A stretch of DNA of 64,000 nt, from positions 124,001 through 188,000 of the forward strand of contig NZ_CP119081.1 of assembly GCF_004524775.2 (NCBI RefSeq), in the 5' to 3' direction. This document shows positions 1-9,236 of the stretch, piece by piece; the first letter of the stretch is position 1; each line of letters begins with the position of its first letter. The DNA is from Helcococcus ovis. Its GTDB lineage: Bacteria > Bacillota > Clostridia > Tissierellales > Peptoniphilaceae. Under the pieces are notes generated by a model. It saw nothing but the letters and a program-made list of their open reading frames with translations, ran no database searches and had not been told where the DNA came from. The translations under genes were made by a program, and so were the position numbers.

Positions 1-382
1 CGTTATTGTAACCTTTTCTTGTAGCTGTTAATAGAACTTCAGCACCATCATCATATAATACATATGTTCCACCAGGAATTAGACCAACATCAATAGAACC
101 TGCAGATAATGCTTCACCAGTTGCTTCATATGATGTACCAACAGAAATTTCAACTTTTTTTACATTATAACCTTGTTTTTTTAAGTGTTTTTGTAATAAT
201 CCTTCAAGTGGCTTTGTTTGACTTATAATGTCTTTAGGATCTCTTGAAGGTACAAATTGTACTGTCAATTTTTCAATAGTCTTACTGTTAGTTCCCTTAT
301 CTTTTGCTTTTTTTGTTGTTGATGGTTGACATGCTGATAGCACCATTACCATAACAAGCAATAAAGAAATGATTTTTTTCAT
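1..382 (-). CDS. Phosphonate/phosphate-type ABC transporter substrate-binding lipoprotein (5' part only)
   Basis: Reverse-strand gene running off the left edge; 127 codons are visible. The start ATG at 382-380 has an AGGAGG site just upstream. The N-terminus is a lipoprotein signal: MKK, a hydrophobic stretch, then lipobox LSAC with the lipidated Cys at about residue 18. The mature part includes LTVQFVPSRDP and later SAGSIDVGLIPGGTYV, a pattern typical of PhnD-like periplasmic-binding proteins that feed phosphonate/phosphate/phosphite importers. It would sit on the outer face of the membrane and hand substrate to an ABC permease probably encoded to the left. Family fairly sure; ligand not determined. 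Confidence 0.75.
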   Translation of the reverse strand, partial: MKKIISLLLVMVMVLSACQPSTTKKAKDKGTNSKTIEKLTVQFVPSRDPKDIISQTKPLEGLLQKHLKKQGYNVKKVEISVGTSYEATGEALSAGSIDVGLIPGGTYVLYDDGAEVLLTATRKGYNN

Positions 383-522
383 TTTTCCTCCTAAAATTTT
401 ACTATAATTAAATTATATCAAAAATAATAAAATAATTCAGAATAAAATTATAATTTTTATGTTTAATGTGATTAAATCAGTATTTTAATTGTTACAAAAA
501 AGTTATCTTTTTTAATATATTC

Positions 523-551
523 TTGACATAAAAATATTTTATAAATATACT
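523..551 (+). promoter_or_regulatory. Sigma-A promoter for the methyltransferase gene
   Basis: TTGACA at 523-528, 17-nt spacer, TATACT at 546-551. It lies 32 nt upstream of the ATG at 583. Good match to the housekeeping consensus. Confidence 0.6.
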
Positions 552-582
552 AAACATAATTGATAGATAGAGGGAAAATATT

Positions 583-1509
583 ATGAAAAAAAAATCATTA
601 AAGAATAAGACAATAGATTTTGATTTGAATGTAGGGGAGAAGTATCTTAAAAATGCTGTTTATTTTGATAATTCACTTAAATTCACTGATTTAATAAATA
701 AAAATATTATAGGAGATACATTTAACGTTTTAGATCATATAGAAAATAATTCAATAGACCTTTTAATTGTAGACCCTCCATATAATCTAAGAAAAAATTA
801 CCACGGTAATATTTTTAACGAAAAAAACACAAAAGAGTATGCTGATTATACAGAAAAATGGATATCTAAAATAAAACCTAAATTAAAAGATAAAGGTAGC
901 ATATATGTATGTTGTGATTGGAAATCTTCAATGATTATAGGATCAATTTTATTAAAATATTTTAATATTAAAAGTAGGATAACTTGGGAAAGAGAAAAAG
1001 GAAGGGGAGCAAAGTCAAATTGGAAAAATTCTTTGGAGGATATTTGGTTTGCAACGAATTCTGAAGAATATACATTTAATATTGATGCTGTAAAGAAAAG
1101 AAAAAAGGTTATAGCTCCTTATAAAGAAGAAGGGAAACCAAAAGATTGGAAGGATGATAAAAATGTAAAATACAGGGACACTCATCCATCAAATTTTTGG
1201 GATGATATAACTATTCCATTTTGGTCAATGCCGGAAAATACAGCACATCCAACTCAAAAACCGGAAAAACTAATTGCTAAATTGGTCTTAGCTAGTTCAA
1301 ATGAGGGGGATTTAATATTAGATCCATTTATGGGATCAGGTACTACTTCGGTTGTATGTAAAAAATTAAATCGCAAATTTATAGGAATAGAGCAAAATGA
1401 GTTATATGTTTCTTGGGCTGAAAAAAGATTATTAGATGCTGAAGATAATATAGAAATACAAGGGATTAAAGATGGAATTTTTTATGAAAGAAATTTTAAT
1501 TTAAAATAA
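583..1509 (+). CDS. Beta-class DNA methyltransferase (N6-adenine or N4-cytosine), orphan
   Basis: 308 aa. The catalytic motif DPPY is at residues 64-67, and the SAM-binding motif DPFMGSGTT begins near residue 247. Motif IV before motif I defines the beta class of amino-methyltransferases. HPTQKPEKL just before motif I is also typical. The protein methylates an exocyclic amino group in a specific DNA site; the recognition sequence cannot be read from the sequence. No restriction endonuclease or specificity subunit is adjacent: the next genes are RNA genes and a protease. It is therefore either a solitary regulatory/anti-restriction methylase or the remnant of a restriction-modification system. 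It has its own promoter at 523-551. Confidence 0.85.
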   Translation: MKKKSLKNKTIDFDLNVGEKYLKNAVYFDNSLKFTDLINKNIIGDTFNVLDHIENNSIDLLIVDPPYNLRKNYHGNIFNEKNTKEYADYTEKWISKIKPKLKDKGSIYVCCDWKSSMIIGSILLKYFNIKSRITWEREKGRGAKSNWKNSLEDIWFATNSEEYTFNIDAVKKRKKVIAPYKEEGKPKDWKDDKNVKYRDTHPSNFWDDITIPFWSMPENTAHPTQKPEKLIAKLVLASSNEGDLILDPFMGSGTTSVVCKKLNRKFIGIEQNELYVSWAEKRLLDAEDNIEIQGIKDGIFYERNFNLK

Positions 1510-1525
1510 TAATTTATGATAAATA

Positions 1526-1922
1526 GAGGTTGTTGCAAAAATAAATTTTTTATTTATTTTTTAATAGTTCTTCTAATAATAAAATTAATACTCAAATTAA
1601 TTAGTTTTTTAGTGAATATTTAATTGTATTACTAAATAAAAAAAATATTAATATTGGATTATTTTTAACAACATTATCAAAATCATCTCAAAAATGACAT
1701 AATGTCCTTGATATGGGTAGTAGTTTAAAATTTACAACTTAATTAAAATACCTCTCAAAAATCAAAAAATGCAAAAATGAGATGTAAAATTGATTAAAAT
1801 CATCAAGATTTATTCATTAAAAAAATCCCCACAAAATTTAAGATTTAAAACTTGAGATAATACTGTCTATATGAATTAAATTTTTACAAATTACAATCTA
1901 TTATTTATTTTGCAACATTGAG
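1526..1922. mobile_element. Possible MITE or decayed insertion-sequence relic with terminal inverted repeats
   Basis: The left end (1526-1545) GAGGTTGTTGCAAAAATAAA and the right end (1903-1922) ATTTATTTTGCAACATTGAG are imperfect inverted repeats of the GAGGCTGTTGCAAAA type seen at ends of several IS families. The 350-bp interior is AT-rich with no ORF. It carries a segment (about 1812-1885) resembling the repeats at 18.4-18.6 kb. An alternative is a terminator whose two arms were separated by an insertion. Target-site duplication is not clear. Confidence 0.35.
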
Positions 1923-1970
1923 TAATTTTTATTTACGTGCTTTTTAAACGGGCTTTCTAATTTAAAAATA

Positions 1971-2014
1971 AAAAAGATAGTACATAAAAAGGGAGACTGT
2001 ACTATCTTTTTTTT
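1971..2014 (-). terminator. Terminator of the tRNA-Ser/SRP RNA transcript
   Basis: Inverted repeat of 14 bp (AAAAAGATAGTACA against TGTACTATCTTTTT) directly after the SRP RNA 3' end on the reverse strand, followed by T-rich sequence. Confidence 0.8.
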
Positions 2015-2015
2015 A

Positions 2016-2284
2016 TATGTATGCACACCCAGTATCGGCTTAAAACCCGCTGCTGCTTTCAGACTAGTTAGCTCGAGAAAGGCTACCTCACGGCACACAA
2101 GAGGGACTACTTAATGCTGCTTCCTTCCGGACCTGACATGGTTCATAGATTCTTGTTGCATGAGACCATCCTGTCAACACCACTTTTTAAGCGCATATCA
2201 ACAAATTATCAAGTCTCAATCTGGGAATTCAACCCCGCTATAGCGGATTGCGGGTGACAGGGTACCGCTACCACCCCGTTTAGT
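2016..2284 (-). ncRNA. ffs: Signal recognition particle RNA, large Bacillus type
   Basis: Read on the reverse strand, the region contains the invariant SRP domain IV, AGGTCCGGAAGGAAGCAGCA, around 2112-2142. Its 5' half starts near GGTGGTAGCGGTACCC, resembling the Alu domain of Bacillus scRNA. Length near 270 nt fits the long Gram-positive form with an Alu domain rather than the 4.5S form. The RNA scaffolds Ffh and targets membrane and secreted proteins. It lies directly behind tRNA-Ser on the same transcript, so its 5' end is probably produced by tRNA 3' processing. Ends are estimated to within about 5 nt. Confidence 0.9.
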
Positions 2285-2286
2285 GC

Positions 2287-2379
2287 TGGCGGAGAGTGAG
2301 GGATTTGAACCCTCGGTACGACTAATTATCGTACACATGATTTCCAATCATGCACCTTAAGCCACTCGGACAACTCTCC
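2287..2379 (-). tRNA. tRNA-Ser(GGA)
   Basis: Reverse-strand cloverleaf of 93 nt including an encoded GCCA end. The acceptor GGAGAGT pairs with ACTCTCC, the anticodon loop is TTGGAAA (anticodon GGA, reads UCC/UCU), and the long variable arm is typical of class II serine tRNAs. Immediately precedes the SRP RNA. Confidence 0.95.
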
Positions 2380-2401
2380 AAATATTCAAATTTACTTATT
2401 A

Positions 2402-2430
2402 ATTATATAAGAATAAAATAAATAAGTCAA
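2402..2430 (-). promoter_or_regulatory. Promoter for tRNA-Ser and SRP RNA
   Basis: On the reverse strand TTGACT (2430-2425), 17-nt spacer, TATAAT (2407-2402), 22 nt before the tRNA 5' end. Confidence 0.7.
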
Positions 2431-2555
2431 TATTTTGTGAAGAATTATTGATTTAAATGAGAGTATAATTATTAAATTTGATATATGTTATATATAAATC
2501 GATTATAAAATTAAGCTGCACTTTACTTTTAATTTAGTTTAACCTAAAATAAAAG

Positions 2556-2584
2556 TTTACAAAGGCGAACACTTATTTTATAAT
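2556..2584 (+). promoter_or_regulatory. Promoter for the surface protease gene
   Basis: TTTACA (2556-2561), 17-nt spacer, TATAAT (2579-2584), 26 nt upstream of the ATG. Confidence 0.6.
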
Positions 2585-2610
2585 GTTTTATATGAAAACG
2601 AGGAGGTATA

Positions 2611-5600
2611 ATGAATAAAACGAAGAAAATTTATATAAGGCTAATTAGTTTTTTACTTGCGTTGTTTATTATTTTTACAGGGTTGGGGCAAATTTATGCA
2701 AAAAAATTATTTAAGACCCCGGAAAATAATAAAGTTAGCGGTAAATTTTTTAATAATATTATAGAAAAAGAGTTTGAGGACGCTTTTAATAAAACTGATT
2801 ATGTAGAATATATTATAACTATGAAGAAAAAACCTGAAATAAAAAATGATTCTAAATCTCATGAAGTTGTACAAAAACTTTTAGATACTGCATTAGAAGA
2901 TCAGGAAGATATTATAGAGGCAATAAAAAAGGAAGTCAAAAATGGTAATATAAAAAATTATGAATCTTTTTTTATAGTAAATAGTATTTTTATAGTTGGT
3001 AATAAAAATTCGTTTCAACTGTTATCTAAAAGAAATGATGTAGAAAAAGTTGTTTTAAATAAAAAAATAAATATAGAACAAAATTATACTAAAAACAATT
3101 TTGAGGGAAAATATTTCAAAAGAGATTATGTTGAAAATAATGATATTTCAAAAAAACATATTCCATGGAACTTAAAGAGTATATCTGTTCACAAAACTTT
3201 TTCAGAAGGTTATAAAGGAAAAGGTATAGTTGTCGGCATAATTGATTCAGGTGTTGATGTAAATCATCCTGCATTAAAGTCATCATATAGAGGAAATGAT
3301 GAAGATAAGAAATATTACAGTTTTTTTGATGCTACAACTGGAATAAAAGGTGGAGAACCAACTGATGCTACAGGGCATGGAACTCATGTTGCCGGTACGA
3401 TATTGGGAAATGATCCTGATGGGAATTCACTTCTTGGAATAGCACCGGAAGCAAAATGGATTGCTGCCAAAGTTTTTGATAAAGATGGGGAGACAACTCC
3501 AAAGCAATTGCTTGATGCAGGACAATGGATGCTTGCACCGACTGACCAATTTGGGAATGCACATCCAGAAATGGCACCAAAGATTATAAATGCTTCATGG
3601 GGTGGTAATTCAGAGGATGAATTTTTTAGAGCAATTTTACAAGCGTGGCGTAAAGCTGGGATACTTCCTGTATTTTCAGCAGGCAATGCAAATGCTTTTA
3701 ATGAAGGAGGAGAAGGTTCTATAGGAACACCTGCAAGTTATCCTGAGGCTTTTTCTGTTGGTGCTATAAGAATGGATGATAAAGTTGCAAAATTTTCTTT
3801 AAGAGGGCCAAGTAAATATGCTGATGGATTTAAACCTGATATAGTTGCTCCTGGAGTAAATATTAAATCTTCAATAAAAGGAAATAAATATGAAATAAGA
3901 ACGGGGACATCTATGGCTAGTCCTCATGTAACAGGAGTTGCAACACTTATATATAGTATAAAAAATGATTTTAAGCCGGAAGAAGTTGAAAAGATATTAA
4001 GAGAAAGTGCAACTGCACTGACTGATGATGATTATGTTTCGAGTCCTAATCATGGATATGGATATGGTAAAGTAAATGCATATAAAGCTGTTAAGATGGC
4101 TGAAAAAATTAAAAAAGATGAAAAATATAGATTTTCTAAAATAAAAGGGAAAATAAACGTTAGAGGAAAAGACACAGATGATGTAAAAATAAATCATACA
4201 CCTATGAAGACAATGTATAGGGGAAGGCCTTTTGATATTATTGCTAAAGTAAGCGATGATACATATGTAAAAGGAGTTAAACTTTATATAAATAAAAAAG
4301 GAAAATGGGAAATAAAAGATTTTAGTTTATATAATGGAAATAAAAAAGAAGGCAAATATTCAGTGAAAATATTACCTGAATTTTTAGATACTGAGAAAAT
4401 AAAATATTATATAGAAGCTATTGACGGAGATGGAAAATTAACAAAAACTCCTGAATATACAGTAGAAGTAAAAGATGGGATAAGTATAGGATATAAGCAA
4501 AATTTTGAAGAAAATCTTGACGGAATTGAATATGGAGGAAAAACTCCTTTTTGGGATTGGGGTAATGTTAAAGACGAGGTTAATAAAAATGTAAAAGCAA
4601 AAAGTAAGGTTTTATCTACAGGTTTAGATGGAAACTATAAAAGACTAAATAATCCTGTATTTGTATTACCTACTGTTGATTTAACAAAAGAATTGGAAAA
4701 ACAAGCAGCACTCAAATTCAAGCATTTTTATGATTTAGATAATGGAGAATATGCATTTTATGATACTGTAGAAGTTTGGATAGGAGAAGTTCCTAAAAAT
4801 TTGACAGATAATGAAAAAATAGACTACAAAAGAATTAAATCCTATACTAATTCTTCAAAAAATTGGGTAGAAGAAAATATTGATTTATCTTCATATAAAG
4901 GAAAGAAAATTTCTATAATGTTCGGTTTGAGAATTGGAGAATATAGCAAAAAAAATAAATTGGGATGGTTTATTGATGATATAGAAATAGTTGAATCTTT
5001 GATTGAAACTCCAAGTTATCCAACACAAGATATAAGCTTAGATTATAGAAATCAACAGATAATATTTAATTTTAAAGCTGTATCTAATAATAAAATTACA
5101 AGATATAATCTTTACAGATCCGGTTTAAAAGACGGTAAATTTGAAAAAGTATCTTATTTTGATATAAGTGAAAGTAAAAATTATATAACATTAACAGATA
5201 ATCCTAAAATAAAAAAAGGGACATACTATTATTATGTTACTTCTTCAATTGGAGAAAAAGAAAGTTTGCCATCTAAGGTATTTTCACATACATTTACTGA
5301 AGGAAAAGAAATTTTTAGTTACGATTTTGAAAAAGATGATCAAGGATGGATTTCTAAATCGGATAAAGGAATTAAATGGACTAGAGGTAAAATTGATGAA
5401 AAAGAATTAAGCGAAAATGAAGTAGGCAAAAGACCCACACCTTCTCAAACTAAAGGTAAAAATGAAGGAAGTCCCAATGTTTGGGGAACTGAATTAAATG
5501 ACTTTAGAAAGGAAAATTCAGAGTATATCTTAGAGTCTCCTATTATGGATTTGTCTAAGTTGAAAAAAGCAAGACTATATTTGCAAATGTGGTTTAATAC

Positions 5601-7182
5601 TTCCGGAAAATCAGGCTCTGATGATTATGGAAAATATAATAATGACATAGGATATATAAAAATATCAAAAGACAATGGAAATAAGTGGCATAATTTGTTT
5701 GAATTAAAGGAAGAAAATATAGATAAAAAAAATATTCATGGGGTAAATCGAAATAAATCAAATTGGTTTACTGATGGTTTTGATATACCTAAAGAATATT
5801 TAACTGATAATGTTAAAATTCAGTTTGTATTAAAAACAAATTCTGACATGAATGATAATAATAGTGGGGGTTGGTATATAGATGATGTATCAATAAATGA
5901 TATATCTCCTGATAATATAGAACAAAATAAAGACATAATATACAATCTAAATAATTTATCAGTAGAAAATGTAAAAGAAAGTAATAAAGATACTAACCAA
6001 ATATCATTTGGAGAATCTGCAACTATAATGATAGAAGAAACAGGTGTTTATGTAAATAGTGAAAAGGGAAGCGGAGAATATGAAATAATTCACCCTGAAG
6101 GAGAATATACACTTGTTGTTAAAGCTAAAGGATATAAAACACATAGAGAAAAAGTATTATTTAAGGAAGGCCTGGATCAAGAAAAAGACATTTTACTTAA
6201 TAAAGCAGAAAAATTTTTATTAAATCTTTCCGTTAAAGATGATAAAGGTAAAAAAATAGAAAATCCTGTTATACAAATATATGATGAATATAGATTTGAA
6301 CCTATACAAAAATATATATCCAATTCTATAAATAATGTGGCTATTGAAGAAGGATTATATAAAATACTAGTTACAGCTAAAGGCTATAAGAGTGAGTTGG
6401 ATCGAGAAGTATTTATAAGAGGAAATTTAAATAGAGATTTTGTATTGAAAAAAATAAAATTAAATGGATCTTATGAAAAATACTATGATGATGGAACAGC
6501 TGAAAAAGGATTGCTAAATATAAAACCGGATCAAAAGGTAGCTGCAAGATTTGTTGTAAATAAGCTTAGTCAAATTAATTCTGTAAAGTTGATGTTTAAA
6601 TCTAATAACAATAAATCTATTGGTAAGATTTTTAATATAAGTGTTTATGGTAAAAACAATATAGATCTTCTTCCTGGTAGAGTTTTGTTAAAAAATTTCG
6701 ATGTTAAAGTCGATAAAGTAGAAGAATGGCAAGAAGTTATTTTACCTGAAAGTATTCAAGTTGATGATGAATTTTTTGTAGCATATAGTCAGAAAGATGA
6801 TACTTCAAATGGTCCTGTACTTGGTATTGATGAAGATACTAAAGGATTGGGGAATTATTATAAAATGATTAATAATGCATGGAATGAACCGAGTGAAGTA
6901 GGAAGCTATATGATTAGAGTAAATTTATCAGAGATAGATTCTGATAAAGATTTAAATAATAACACTATTAAAAAAATGATAAAAGAAGATTTCAATAAAG
7001 GTAAGGATGATAATATAATTCAAATACTGAAAAATGATAATTTCAGCCAAAAAATAAATAATTATAATGTAGGTGAAAATCCAAAAACTTCAGATGATTT
7101 TATATTATATTTTCCTGTTTTAATAATGGTGTTAGGATTATTCGGCATTAAAAGTATAAAAAACATTAAGGAAAATTTATGA
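2611..7182 (+). CDS. Large secreted subtilisin-family (S8) serine protease, probably cell-wall anchored
   Basis: 1523 aa with a strong GAGGAGG site. A signal peptide spans about residues 1-30, followed by an inhibitor-like propeptide to about 170. The S8 catalytic domain has Asp212 (IIDSGVD), His256 (GHGTHVAG), oxyanion Asn359 (SAGN) and Ser434 (GTSMASPHV). Downstream are two beta-sandwich modules ending in GWFIDDIEI and GGWYIDDVSI, like those of immune inhibitor A-type proteases. Between them is a fibronectin-III-like stretch, and after them two PEGA/carboxypeptidase-regulatory-like repeats (VVKAKGYKTH, LVTAKGYKSE). The C-terminus is NPKTSD, a hydrophobic segment and a basic tail, the layout of a sortase signal with a non-LPXTG motif. 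Likely a surface virulence/nutrition protease acting on host proteins; the substrate is inferred only. Confidence 0.9.
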   Translation: MNKTKKIYIRLISFLLALFIIFTGLGQIYAKKLFKTPENNKVSGKFFNNIIEKEFEDAFNKTDYVEYIITMKKKPEIKNDSKSHEVVQKLLDTALEDQEDIIEAIKKEVKNGNIKNYESFFIVNSIFIVGNKNSFQLLSKRNDVEKVVLNKKINIEQNYTKNNFEGKYFKRDYVENNDISKKHIPWNLKSISVHKTFSEGYKGKGIVVGIIDSGVDVNHPALKSSYRGNDEDKKYYSFFDATTGIKGGEPTDATGHGTHVAGTILGNDPDGNSLLGIAPEAKWIAAKVFDKDGETTPKQLLDAGQWMLAPTDQFGNAHPEMAPKIINASWGGNSEDEFFRAILQAWRKAGILPVFSAGNANAFNEGGEGSIGTPASYPEAFSVGAIRMDDKVAKFSLRGPSKYADGFKPDIVAPGVNIKSSIKGNKYEIRTGTSMASPHVTGVATLIYSIKNDFKPEEVEKILRESATALTDDDYVSSPNHGYGYGKVNAYKAVKMAEKIKKDEKYRFSKIKGKINVRGKDTDDVKINHTPMKTMYRGRPFDIIAKVSDDTYVKGVKLYINKKGKWEIKDFSLYNGNKKEGKYSVKILPEFLDTEKIKYYIEAIDGDGKLTKTPEYTVEVKDGISIGYKQNFEENLDGIEYGGKTPFWDWGNVKDEVNKNVKAKSKVLSTGLDGNYKRLNNPVFVLPTVDLTKELEKQAALKFKHFYDLDNGEYAFYDTVEVWIGEVPKNLTDNEKIDYKRIKSYTNSSKNWVEENIDLSSYKGKKISIMFGLRIGEYSKKNKLGWFIDDIEIVESLIETPSYPTQDISLDYRNQQIIFNFKAVSNNKITRYNLYRSGLKDGKFEKVSYFDISESKNYITLTDNPKIKKGTYYYYVTSSIGEKESLPSKVFSHTFTEGKEIFSYDFEKDDQGWISKSDKGIKWTRGKIDEKELSENEVGKRPTPSQTKGKNEGSPNVWGTELNDFRKENSEYILESPIMDLSKLKKARLYLQMWFNTSGKSGSDDYGKYNNDIGYIKISKDNGNKWHNLFELKEENIDKKNIHGVNRNKSNWFTDGFDIPKEYLTDNVKIQFVLKTNSDMNDNNSGGWYIDDVSINDISPDNIEQNKDIIYNLNNLSVENVKESNKDTNQISFGESATIMIEETGVYVNSEKGSGEYEIIHPEGEYTLVVKAKGYKTHREKVLFKEGLDQEKDILLNKAEKFLLNLSVKDDKGKKIENPVIQIYDEYRFEPIQKYISNSINNVAIEEGLYKILVTAKGYKSELDREVFIRGNLNRDFVLKKIKLNGSYEKYYDDGTAEKGLLNIKPDQKVAARFVVNKLSQINSVKLMFKSNNNKSIGKIFNISVYGKNNIDLLPGRVLLKNFDVKVDKVEEWQEVILPESIQVDDEFFVAYSQKDDTSNGPVLGIDEDTKGLGNYYKMINNAWNEPSEVGSYMIRVNLSEIDSDKDLNNNTIKKMIKEDFNKGKDDNIIQILKNDNFSQKINNYNVGENPKTSDDFILYFPVLIMVLGLFGIKSIKNIKENL

Positions 7183-7281
7183 TTTTAAATTTACTAGTAA
7201 TTAATATTTTGTGTTATTATATTTAAAAAGGGTATATATTTTATATAAAATATTTAAGATTAAATTCTAAGGGAGGGATTT

Positions 7282-7887
7282 ATGAAATTTGAATTACCAA
7301 AATTACCATATGCATATGATGCATTGGAACCATATATAGACGCAAAAACAATGGAAATACATCATGGTAAGCATCATGCTGCTTATGTAAATAATCTTAA
7401 TAAATCTATTGAAAATTATAAAGATTTACAAGAAATGACATTAGAAGAATTAATTAGTGGTATTGATAAACTTCCATCTGATATACAAACGGCAGTTAGA
7501 AATAATGGTGGAGGACATATAAATCATTCATTTTTCTGGGAAATATTAAGTAATGATGGTTGTAAGGCACATGGTAATCTAAAAAAAGCTATTGAGAAGA
7601 AATTTGGTTCAGTTGACAATTTTAAGGATGAGTTTTCAAAGGTTGCAGTAGGAAGATTTGGTTCAGGATGGGCGTGGTTAGTAATAGATAACGGTGAATT
7701 AGAAGTTATGTCAACCGCAAATCAAGATTCTCCATTAATGGAAGGGAAAACTCCAATAATAGGGTTGGATCTTTGGGAACATGCGTATTACTTAAAGTAT
7801 CAAAATAGAAGACCGGAATATATTGATGCATTTTTTTATGTAGTTAACTGGAAAAAAGCTGAAGATATATATAATCAGTCTATGTAA
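7282..7887 (+). CDS. sodA: Superoxide dismutase, Mn/Fe family
   Basis: 201 aa, full family length. The four metal ligands are visible: His27, His82, Asp163 and His167 (DLWEHAYY). The ANQDSPL segment with Gln is characteristic of manganese-type enzymes, though cambialistic activity cannot be excluded. It disproportionates superoxide in the cytoplasm, giving an anaerobe tolerance to transient oxygen. Start ATG follows GGGAGGG at good spacing. Single-gene unit closed by the 22-bp hairpin downstream. Confidence 0.95.
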   Translation: MKFELPKLPYAYDALEPYIDAKTMEIHHGKHHAAYVNNLNKSIENYKDLQEMTLEELISGIDKLPSDIQTAVRNNGGGHINHSFFWEILSNDGCKAHGNLKKAIEKKFGSVDNFKDEFSKVAVGRFGSGWAWLVIDNGELEVMSTANQDSPLMEGKTPIIGLDLWEHAYYLKYQNRRPEYIDAFFYVVNWKKAEDIYNQSM

Positions 7888-7937
7888 CAAGTTTTATGAT
7901 AAAACGTAAAAATAAAAAAACATTTATTTATAAACAA

Positions 7938-7988
7938 ATTGAGGCTGTTGCAAAATAACCAAAAATGTTATTTTGCAACAGCCTCAAT
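7938..7988. terminator. Perfect 22-bp hairpin between convergent sodA and the AI-2E permease gene
   Basis: ATTGAGGCTGTTGCAAAATAAC (7938-7959) is repeated inverted at 7967-7988 with a 7-nt loop. It lies between two convergent genes and would terminate both. Its arm matches the GAGGTTGTTGCAAAAATAA end of the 1526-1922 element, so it may derive from fused IS ends. Confidence 0.7.
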
Positions 7989-8002
7989 AATATATTATTG
8001 TT

Positions 8003-9226
8003 TTATTTTTTATTTGAATATTTTTTTGAATTTTGATTAAATTTGGGTGTTACACCGTTAATTTTCATACAAGTAAAGTTAATTAGAATATTTATAATAA
8101 TAACAAAAGGTACAGATAGTATCATTCCCCAGACACCAAATATACCACCTCCAATTATTATTGATATTAAAATTACGACTTCATGTATACCTGAAGATAC
8201 ACTCATCAATTTTGCACCCACTATATTTTGTTCTATCCATTGAAGTACAAATGATAAAAATCCGATCCATAAGAATAGTATGGGAGATTTTATAAGTGCA
8301 AATGCAAGAGCTGGAACTGTTGCAAGTATTGGTCCAACATATGGAATAATATCAACAAACATAGTAATTAATCCGATTATCAAGGCGAAGGGTATGCCGA
8401 ATATTTCTAACATTATCCAGGTGGCCACACCTATAAATACAGACATCAACGCTCTACTTTTTATAAACTCAAACATCGCAAAATTGATTTCTTTATATAA
8501 ATATTTTGCATCCGGTCTAATTTTTGGTGGGATTAACGAATACACTGATTTTATAATTTTATCTTTATCTACTATAAAATAATAGGTAATAATAGGAATA
8601 AGAACACCTATGATTATTGCTTCGATACTTCCCTGTAAAGTTGTAATTAATGTAGAAATCCATGTAGGAATAGAATTACTTGTACGTAAAAGATAGTCAT
8701 TTACATTTGTTCTAAGTGATTCTAAAACTTTAGGATTAATGTTCCAATTTTGAAGTGTGTCATTTATTGATATCAATGCCTTATTTATCGAACTTGGAAG
8801 AGATACGATAAAGTTGGTAGATTGTTTAATCAAATCAGGAATTATTGCTATTCCTAGAAATACAAAAATTAACAGGATGGAAATATAGGTAATTATTGTG
8901 CCCAGACCTCTTTTAATTCCTTTTTGTTCTAGATAATTAACTATAGGATTTAGTAAGTAAGCTAATAATACAGATATGAATACGGCGAAAGTGGTGCTTC
9001 CTAATATAGGGTATTCTTTATACATAGCTTTTACAAAAACTATAAGCATACCTATTAAAATAATTTTAAGTATATTTTTCCAGTTTATATTAATTTTTCT
9101 TTGTTCTTCAACATTTTTATTTCCTATATAAATTAAATAATATGAACTAAGTCCAACAAAAACTATTATCAATAGAAATAATACATATTGTAAAAATGGT
9201 GCTATTGTACTGTTTTTTAAAAACAT
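8003..9226 (-). CDS. AI-2E family membrane permease
   Basis: 407 aa on the reverse strand with a GGAGGT site before ATG 9226. Two N-terminal membrane helices, a third pair near residues 60-130, a large extracytoplasmic stretch, and four or more C-terminal helices with the family-typical DIIPYVGPILATVPA segment. The AI-2E (PurR-regulated permease/YdbI-like) family includes putative quorum-signal exporters and Na+/H+ antiporters; most members have no proven substrate. Downstream of tyrS by 10 nt in the same direction, so probably co-transcribed with it. Confidence 0.85.
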   Translation of the reverse strand: MFLKNSTIAPFLQYVLFLLIIVFVGLSSYYLIYIGNKNVEEQRKININWKNILKIILIGMLIVFVKAMYKEYPILGSTTFAVFISVLLAYLLNPIVNYLEQKGIKRGLGTIITYISILLIFVFLGIAIIPDLIKQSTNFIVSLPSSINKALISINDTLQNWNINPKVLESLRTNVNDYLLRTSNSIPTWISTLITTLQGSIEAIIIGVLIPIITYYFIVDKDKIIKSVYSLIPPKIRPDAKYLYKEINFAMFEFIKSRALMSVFIGVATWIMLEIFGIPFALIIGLITMFVDIIPYVGPILATVPALAFALIKSPILFLWIGFLSFVLQWIEQNIVGAKLMSVSSGIHEVVILISIIIGGGIFGVWGMILSVPFVIIINILINFTCMKINGVTPKFNQNSKKYSNKK

Positions 9227-9236
9227 AATACCTCCA

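Noticed and set aside
1901-2098. 65-aa reverse ORF
   Set aside because: It overlaps the SRP RNA 3' domain and its terminator and shows no ribosome site or protein similarity.
3384-3686. Reverse-strand ORFs within the protease gene (also 43459-44121 in the ATPase gene and 25999-26502 in whiA)
   Set aside because: Shadows of strongly coding forward genes; no ribosome sites or domain content.
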